A stretch of DNA of 64,000 bases, from positions 235,426-299,425 of the forward strand of contig NZ_FPAZ01000001.1 of the NCBI RefSeq assembly GCF_900116435.1. Reading direction: 5' to 3'. The DNA comes from Pseudoalteromonas lipolytica. GTDB lineage: Bacteria > Pseudomonadota > Gammaproteobacteria > Enterobacterales > Alteromonadaceae. The notes beneath the pieces were generated by a model. It did not search any database. It was not told where the DNA came from and worked only from the letters and a program-made list of their open reading frames with translations. The position numbers were made by a program, and so were the translations under genes. This document shows, one piece after another, positions 59,355-64,000 of this stretch (positions are counted from its first letter, which is position 1; each line of letters starts with the position of its first letter).

Positions 59355-59462
59355 ATTCGTTCCTTGTGTTGTTAGTTTCATTAAGAGTCTTTGCCGTTCA
59401 AATTAGTTCTTAGCTAAATGTAACGAAATACTTCAAAGATAAAAATATCATACATGGTGTTA

Positions 59463-59521
59463 AAAATATTTGACACAACCAGCAATGAGTAGTTTACTTA
59501 ACACCAAGTCAAATATTTTTT
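59463..59521. repeat. 13-bp perfect inverted repeat flanking a promoter
   Basis: AAAAATATTTGAC (59463-59475) and GTCAAATATTTTT (59509-59521) are exact inverted copies with 33 bases between. The left arm overlaps TTGACA (59471-59476), a consensus -35 for the membrane-protein/XRE pair. It is placed as an operator, probably bound by the XRE protein encoded just downstream. Confidence 0.7.
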
Positions 59522-59538
59522 ACACTGGATGATAAAAG

Positions 59539-59997
59539 ATGAGCTACAAAGAACTGACAATTTGGGGCACGTTGGGAGTGACTATTGGTTTGTTAATTTA
59601 TTACCTTACTGGTATTAACTCATTACAAACAAATGGAAACCTAAGCCAAGATACAATGGTTTCTTACTTATATAAGGTCGTAATTACTGCGGTGATACTC
59701 GAAATTATTATGCAATCAGTGCTTGCAGGCATTAAGCACAAAGAAGCAGATTTAGGTGATGATGAGCGCGATAAACTCATTGAACTTAAAAGCGCTAAGC
59801 TTGGCCATTGGTTAACTTCAGCAATTATTTTAATGTGTGTATTTTTAGCCACTCAGATAGAGCGTGTATCTGGTCGCATGTTATTACCTGAAGTTTCAGA
59901 TTTATATAATATAATGCACTACCTCATTATAGGCTTTTTGATCAGTGAGATTATCACGACAGCCAGTAAGGTGTATTTCTATCGAAGAGATAGCTAA
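59539..59997 (+). CDS. Four-helix membrane protein paired with an XRE regulator
   Basis: A 152-residue inner-membrane protein with four hydrophobic segments (about 6-26, 38-62, 92-112 and 125-147) and a charged loop (EADLGDDERDKLIELKSAK). The family is not recognised by name. Its stop overlaps the start of the XRE gene by one base, a coupled pairing seen in Bacillus-type membrane/XRE pairs. It may sense a membrane or small-molecule signal, or be the target controlled by the regulator. Upstream lies a 13-bp inverted repeat at the promoter. Confidence 0.8.
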   Translation: MSYKELTIWGTLGVTIGLLIYYLTGINSLQTNGNLSQDTMVSYLYKVVITAVILEIIMQSVLAGIKHKEADLGDDERDKLIELKSAKLGHWLTSAIILMCVFLATQIERVSGRMLLPEVSDLYNIMHYLIIGFLISEIITTASKVYFYRRDS

Positions 59998-60203
59998 TGA
60001 AAAAACAGCTCAGTAATACTATTCGAGAATTACGATTTCATCACAATGAAATGACGCAGCAAGCTCTGGCCGAAGCCGTCGGTGTTTCAAGACAAACAAT
60101 TGTCGCCATTGAAAAAGGCAAATATTCCCCTTCACTTGAAGTGGCTTTTAAGATTGCTCAATTGTTTGATAAGAAACTCGATGACGTTTTTTCTTATCAA
60201 TAG
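59997..60203 (+). CDS. Small XRE-family (Cro/CI-type) transcriptional regulator
   Basis: A 68-residue helix-turn-helix protein: LRFHHNEMTQQALAEAVGVSRQTIVAIEKGKYSPSLEVAFKIA is a textbook HTH_3 domain. There is no effector domain. Such proteins often repress their own operon. The inverted repeat at 59463-59521 is the natural candidate site. Confidence 0.92.
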   Translation: MKKQLSNTIRELRFHHNEMTQQALAEAVGVSRQTIVAIEKGKYSPSLEVAFKIAQLFDKKLDDVFSYQ

Positions 60204-60220
60204 CACGCTTGCAATAAAAA

Positions 60221-60241
60221 AGGTTAGCATGCAGCTAACCT
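60221..60241. terminator. Terminator after DUF2999 gene
   Basis: Arms AGGTTAGC (60221-60228) and GCTAACCT (60234-60241) form a perfect stem. The T run is better on the minus strand, matching the leftward DUF2999 gene ending at 60254. Confidence 0.8.
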
Positions 60242-60253
60242 CTTCTATTCTAT

Positions 60254-60514
60254 TTAAGACTGTTGATTTTTAAACTGTGCTTTCGCTTGTTCAACTTCGT
60301 CATTACTGATACCTACTGACTCAGCCGCTTCTTTTATTAAATGCGGTTGTGTCATAACCAACGCCATCAGTTGTTGAAGTTTTTCGGGCGGGATCCCGAG
60401 TTGCTGAACTAAGCCCATAGCCATCATTGGGTTTTCCATAAATGCTTGAAAAAGCTCACGTACTTTTTCGTCACTCACGTTATGCTCTTTCAGCATTGCG
60501 ATAATTGGGTTCAT
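60254..60514 (-). CDS. DUF2999 family protein
   Basis: An 86-residue helical cytoplasmic protein, MNPIIAMLKEHNVSDEKVRELFQAF..., matching the DUF2999 family of Vibrio and Alteromonadales. Function unknown. It lies 54 bases downstream of the quinone oxidoreductase gene on the same strand and may be co-transcribed with it. Confidence 0.85.
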   Translation of the reverse strand: MNPIIAMLKEHNVSDEKVRELFQAFMENPMMAMGLVQQLGIPPEKLQQLMALVMTQPHLIKEAAESVGISNDEVEQAKAQFKNQQS

Positions 60515-60568
60515 ACTAACCTTTATTAATTTACTGCTAATAAGCTCAATAATGTGGGCAATTTTTCG

Positions 60569-61531
60569 TTATTCAACCAGTAGCACCACTTTACCCGAAT
60601 TTTCATTATTATCTAAAATGCGGTGAGCCTCAGTTGCATCCTGCCAATGCAGGGTTTTATATATATTAAAGTCAAATTTACCCGCAGCGAGTTCGCCATA
60701 AAAGCGAGCTATAAACTGTGCTTTTAGTTCACGTTTAAAAGCAATAGAGCGGTTTCTAAGTGTAGAAGCATGAAATGAAATACGTTTACTCAGCAAACGT
60801 GCGAAATCAACCTCAGCAAAGCGCGCATCTAAAAATGCCAACATCACAATTTGGCAATCCATTGCAGCAACAGCAGCATTTTTATTTAAATAATGCCCTG
60901 CAACGGGGTCGACAATTGTATTTGCTTGTAACTGATGTGTCTTCATATACTCCACAAAGTCGGTGGTTTTATAATTTATACAGTGATCGGCACCCAACTT
61001 TTTTGCATGCGCGCATTTTTCATCGCTCCCCGCAGTAATGACTACCTGAGCCCCAATAGCTTTTGCCATTTGAATAGCGGCACCACCCACACCACTTGCA
61101 CCAGCGTGTATAAGTGCGGTTTGCCCAGCTTCAAGCTTGCCAAATTGAAATAACGCCGAAAATGCAGTGAGATAAACTTCGCTCACCGCAGCCCCTTCTG
61201 TCATACTCATTGAGTCAGCAAGCGGCATCACCTGTGCTGCATCTACCGTAACATACTCACTGTATGCGCCTCCGGCACACAAAGTAAAAACGGGTTTATT
61301 AAGCCAATCAACCTCAACGTTTTCCCCTTGTGCGACGACAGTGCCAGCACACTCTAGACCTAAAATCTCACTGTCGCCTTTAGGAGGTGGGTATTTATCT
61401 TGCCTTTGTAAACAGTCAGCACGATTAACGCCTATTGCGGCGACCTTAATCAGTACCTCATCGTGTTTAATATTCGGCTTTTCAATTTCTGCAAACGTTA
61501 ACTGTGAATTTTCGTGCTTAATATAACGCAT
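60569..61531 (-). CDS. PIG3-family NAD(P)H quinone oxidoreductase
   Basis: A 320-residue zinc-free medium-chain dehydrogenase. The N-terminus ends in VNRADCLQRQDKYPPPKG, as in the TIGR02824/PIG3 group, and the Rossmann motif is HAGASGVGGAAIQMAKAIGA. It reduces quinones with NADPH. Cytoplasmic. It shares direction with the small secreted protein gene 8 bases upstream, so the two may be one unit. Confidence 0.92.
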   Translation of the reverse strand: MRYIKHENSQLTFAEIEKPNIKHDEVLIKVAAIGVNRADCLQRQDKYPPPKGDSEILGLECAGTVVAQGENVEVDWLNKPVFTLCAGGAYSEYVTVDAAQVMPLADSMSMTEGAAVSEVYLTAFSALFQFGKLEAGQTALIHAGASGVGGAAIQMAKAIGAQVVITAGSDEKCAHAKKLGADHCINYKTTDFVEYMKTHQLQANTIVDPVAGHYLNKNAAVAAMDCQIVMLAFLDARFAEVDFARLLSKRISFHASTLRNRSIAFKRELKAQFIARFYGELAAGKFDFNIYKTLHWQDATEAHRILDNNENSGKVVLLVE

Positions 61532-61539
61532 AACACCTT

Positions 61540-61932
61540 CTATTTAATTCGCTGCCAGATTTCAGCTTCCACCAATTTACCATTTTCATATAAAGTATGA
61601 TGCCATAAATCACCGTCTACTTTGTAATCAAATGCCATGGTTTTACCTTGTAATGAAGGCACATTACCATAAGAAAAAGTCTCGATAAATTGCTGGTCTT
61701 GCAAAACATATTTGCCGCCACCCGCATAATGAAAATTGCCATTTTTCTGCGTAATATAACTAAAATGAGTATCGGTAATTAGCTTTACCGAGGTTAATTC
61801 GGGTGCTTTTGCCGTAACATACCCTTCCTTTGTCGCATACTTTCCTTCAACAAATTGCCAACTCCCCACCAGCGGGTTCGCATTCGCGAATGAGGCTAGC
61901 AACAAACTTGAAATGCCGAATATTTTTAGCAT
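61540..61932 (-). CDS. Small secreted lipocalin-like protein
   Basis: A 130-residue exported protein with signal peptide ending at ANA (about 19). The mature part, beginning NPLVGSWQFVEGKY and continuing with alternating strands, resembles a lipocalin-like or DUF4488-type domain. Function unknown. It lies just upstream of the quinone oxidoreductase gene. Confidence 0.75.
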   Translation of the reverse strand: MLKIFGISSLLLASFANANPLVGSWQFVEGKYATKEGYVTAKAPELTSVKLITDTHFSYITQKNGNFHYAGGGKYVLQDQQFIETFSYGNVPSLQGKTMAFDYKVDGDLWHHTLYENGKLVEAEIWQRIK

Positions 61933-62009
61933 AGTGTACTCCCTTGATTGTTCGTATTAGCATACGCCAATACCGGATCCCGATGAAGGACTACGTGGTT
62001 GAGATTTTT

Positions 62010-63818
62010 TCACCCCTGTTTTGCTCTCATTTCACTAAACCGCCACGATTGTTTATACGGATACACATCCAATAATTGTCCCTCATTAATAGCCGCTTGC
62101 AGTCGCTGCCACATAGCAACACTGAAAATGTCGTGATGCACAGCATTAAAAAATGAAAAAGCCGTTTTATTTGCACTGAAAAATACCTTGAATTGGCTCG
62201 GAAACACATCGTTTTCAGCAATATCAAAGTAACTCTCGCTGCTTAACTCTTCTAACGAGTCAGCACTTTTTGGTAACTCTCGAAATTGACACGCCGTCAT
62301 CGGGCAAATTTCATCGTAATCATAAAACACCACTCTTCCCCAGCGGGTCACACCAAAGTTCTTCATCAACATATCGCCTGGAAAGATATTTGCACCTGCC
62401 AGCTCTTTGATTGCTTTACCATAATCAATCATAACAAGTTCAAGTTTTCGTTCATCACACTGATTAATATATAAATTAAGCGGTGTCATTTTCCGTTCAA
62501 CATACACATGACGCAAAATAAGCGCATTACCCGATATAATTAAACTGTCGCCAATTTGGCGCTGCATCGTAGTGAGTAATTCTTCACTAAATCGGCTTAA
62601 ATCAAACGCTAAATAACGAAATTCATGGGTATCAACCAAGCGCCCCACGCGATCGGCTTGCTTTACAAAGTCGTATTTCGCCATGACATGTTGTTTAGTG
62701 GCGGTTTTTGGTGCGCTAAATTTATCTTTAATCACTTTGTACACATAATCAGAGCCTGGTGTCGTAAATACCAACATCACCATGCCAGGCGTACCTGGGG
62801 CAATAATGTATTTATCATCAGGAGGGCTATTTTTAGTGGTATCAACTTTATAGCGATAAAACTCGGTTTTGGCATGCTTGATAAATCCTATCGCGTTAAA
62901 TAACTCAAAACGTTGCTTATGGGGCATCAGCACGCTGAGGTAATCAACGTAACGCGCAGGTTGGTCGGTGTCGACCATAAAGTAGGTTCGCGCAAACCCA
63001 AATAGCAGACTAAGTTGATCGGCGCCCATCATGACGGCATCAATGTGCAGCCCTTTTTCACTATTTAGTAAGGCTATGGCAAACGGCATATTATCACCGT
63101 TTTTAGCAATGCATCGCCCAATGATGTAACACGCTTTATTTCTGAAAAATAATGAATTAGCGTATTCGATATACCCATCATTCAGTGCTAGCAGCTCATA
63201 AACCTGTGGGCACTGTTTTTTTGCTCCTGCGATTAAAGTACGCTGCAACATGGCAATATCATCAGTGAAATGTGCATAATCGGAGCGAAAAACATGACGA
63301 CTCACAAGGGTTTTTATCGCATTTTCAAAACCACTTTGTAACGAGATCCGACTTACCAGAGAATCAAACGGACGAGGCCCTAAGCGATACCGTGCCTTTA
63401 AAACAAACAAATGAACATTACGGATTTTACGTGAGTCCCAAATAGCCCCAAATGTCGAGTTGAAAAACGTATGTGCAATGGGCTGGTTTTCGTGATTTTT
63501 CACCATTTCTGCATAAATTTGTTTTGCTAATAACCACAGAGCAGGATCGTTAACTTCGCTGTAAGCTATGATCTTTACAGCTTCACTTACTTTTTTTACT
63601 TGGCCTTCGTAAACCTGTAACCGTAACTTCATTGCTGTTTGCACTTGATGCCATTGACGTTGTTCAAACCGGCTTTGTGCCCCTAAAGTGATATTCAAAA
63701 ACTCTGCAAACATGGCCTCAAACCCTGCATACACAGCGCGGGCTAGTTTCGTGGCAATAATATTCTTTAGTTGTTCCGACTCTGTTTTTTTACGAAAAAT
63801 TGCATCGTGTTGAGGCAT
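62010..63818 (-). CDS. aceK: Isocitrate dehydrogenase kinase/phosphatase
   Basis: A bifunctional enzyme of about 602 residues that phosphorylates and dephosphorylates Icd to route isocitrate into the glyoxylate bypass. The ATP loop is APGTPGMVMLVFTTPGSDYVYKVIKDKF. VERKMTPLNLY, DYGKAIKELAGANIFPGD and DYDEICP mark the kinase core. The ATG at 63818 is preferred (AAGTGA nine bases upstream); a GTG at 63830 is also open. aceB and aceA are not in the window. It diverges from a LysR gene. Confidence 0.96.
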   Translation of the reverse strand: MPQHDAIFRKKTESEQLKNIIATKLARAVYAGFEAMFAEFLNITLGAQSRFEQRQWHQVQTAMKLRLQVYEGQVKKVSEAVKIIAYSEVNDPALWLLAKQIYAEMVKNHENQPIAHTFFNSTFGAIWDSRKIRNVHLFVLKARYRLGPRPFDSLVSRISLQSGFENAIKTLVSRHVFRSDYAHFTDDIAMLQRTLIAGAKKQCPQVYELLALNDGYIEYANSLFFRNKACYIIGRCIAKNGDNMPFAIALLNSEKGLHIDAVMMGADQLSLLFGFARTYFMVDTDQPARYVDYLSVLMPHKQRFELFNAIGFIKHAKTEFYRYKVDTTKNSPPDDKYIIAPGTPGMVMLVFTTPGSDYVYKVIKDKFSAPKTATKQHVMAKYDFVKQADRVGRLVDTHEFRYLAFDLSRFSEELLTTMQRQIGDSLIISGNALILRHVYVERKMTPLNLYINQCDERKLELVMIDYGKAIKELAGANIFPGDMLMKNFGVTRWGRVVFYDYDEICPMTACQFRELPKSADSLEELSSESYFDIAENDVFPSQFKVFFSANKTAFSFFNAVHHDIFSVAMWQRLQAAINEGQLLDVYPYKQSWRFSEMRAKQG

Positions 63819-63923
63819 TATTGATATCACTTATGCTGATTATTTTAGTTGCCGTGTTTACACACAATAGCAAGCACGCTTTAATTTAGGTAATTAATAA
63901 AGATAATAAATAAGATTGATCAG

Positions 63924-64000
63924 ATGAATATTAGGCATGTCGACCTAAATCTATTGGTGTATTTAAATGTACTGATAGATGAGCAAAATGTATCAAAAGC
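63924..64000 (+). CDS. LysR-family transcriptional regulator (5' part only)
   Basis: The first 25 codons read MNIRHVDLNLLVYLNVLIDE then QNVSKA, the start of the LysR DNA-binding domain. The rest is beyond the right edge. It diverges from aceK, so could regulate it; this is only suggested by position. Confidence 0.85.
   Translation, partial: MNIRHVDLNLLVYLNVLIDEQNVSK

Overview
The window looks like a chromosomal segment of a marine gammaproteobacterium of the order Alteromonadales, most likely Pseudoalteromonas. The composition is AT-leaning. There are many lipoproteins and a large TonB-dependent receptor. Several gene neighbourhoods match those of Escherichia coli: topA..sohB..yciK..rluB, yfbV-ackA-pta, arsC-like(yffB)-dapE, ycfL-lpoB and apbC/metG. 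The genus is inferred from protein character and gene order, not from a database search. No rRNA, tRNA, CRISPR array or intact mobile element was seen.

Bases 1-2800 hold the end of a LacI-family regulator and an OsmC-YcaO fusion. Bases 2809-17245 are an alpha-glucan (maltodextrin/starch) utilisation locus. One leftward block encodes a TonB-dependent receptor, a flavin-dependent halogenase-like protein and a secreted GH13 enzyme. A second leftward block encodes a GH13 lipoprotein amylase, a maltose-type MFS transporter and a GH15 glucoamylase lipoprotein. A cytoplasmic GH13 alpha-glucosidase diverges to the right. Three near-identical palindromes centred on TACGTA lie just upstream of the predicted -35 boxes of the three promoters. 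They define a small LacI-type regulon in which the regulator may act as an activator. The inferred pathway is capture and uptake by the receptor, trimming in the periplasm or at the envelope, import by the MFS carrier, and hydrolysis to glucose inside.

Bases 17295-32765 are a housekeeping stretch (yqhA, topA, sohB, yciK, rluB, scpB). Compared with E. coli it carries a 1254-residue Ig-like lipoprotein, a dicarboxylate/amino acid symporter and a VolA-type lipase. Bases 33007-43292 hold a DUF3718 protein, the xthA-CbiM-like-rlmA operon, yfbV, ackA-pta, and a rightward run of five genes: a frameshifted ACT-domain gene, an EIIA-Glc-like protein lacking both phosphotransfer histidines, an ArsC-like reductase, dapE and an M15 peptidase.

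Bases 43294-53795 contain a DMT exporter, an envelope lipoprotein operon (COG3014-ycfL-lpoB-glycine-zipper), alaA, an Hpt protein, tapT, a CLCA_X putative metalloprotease, an EAL phosphodiesterase and dcd. Bases 53796-64000 contain a remnant of a GH16 lipoprotein gene, apbC, metG, an SGNH-like lipoprotein, a short signal peptidase I, a membrane-protein/XRE pair behind a 13-bp inverted repeat, DUF2999, a quinone oxidoreductase, a small secreted protein, aceK and the start of a LysR regulator.

The observations most worth following are the activator-like operator geometry, the halogenase-like gene inside a sugar locus, the histidine-less EIIA paralogue next to the frameshifted ACT gene (shift at a T TTT TTA heptamer), the orphan GH16 fragment, and the inverted repeat in front of the membrane-protein/XRE pair.
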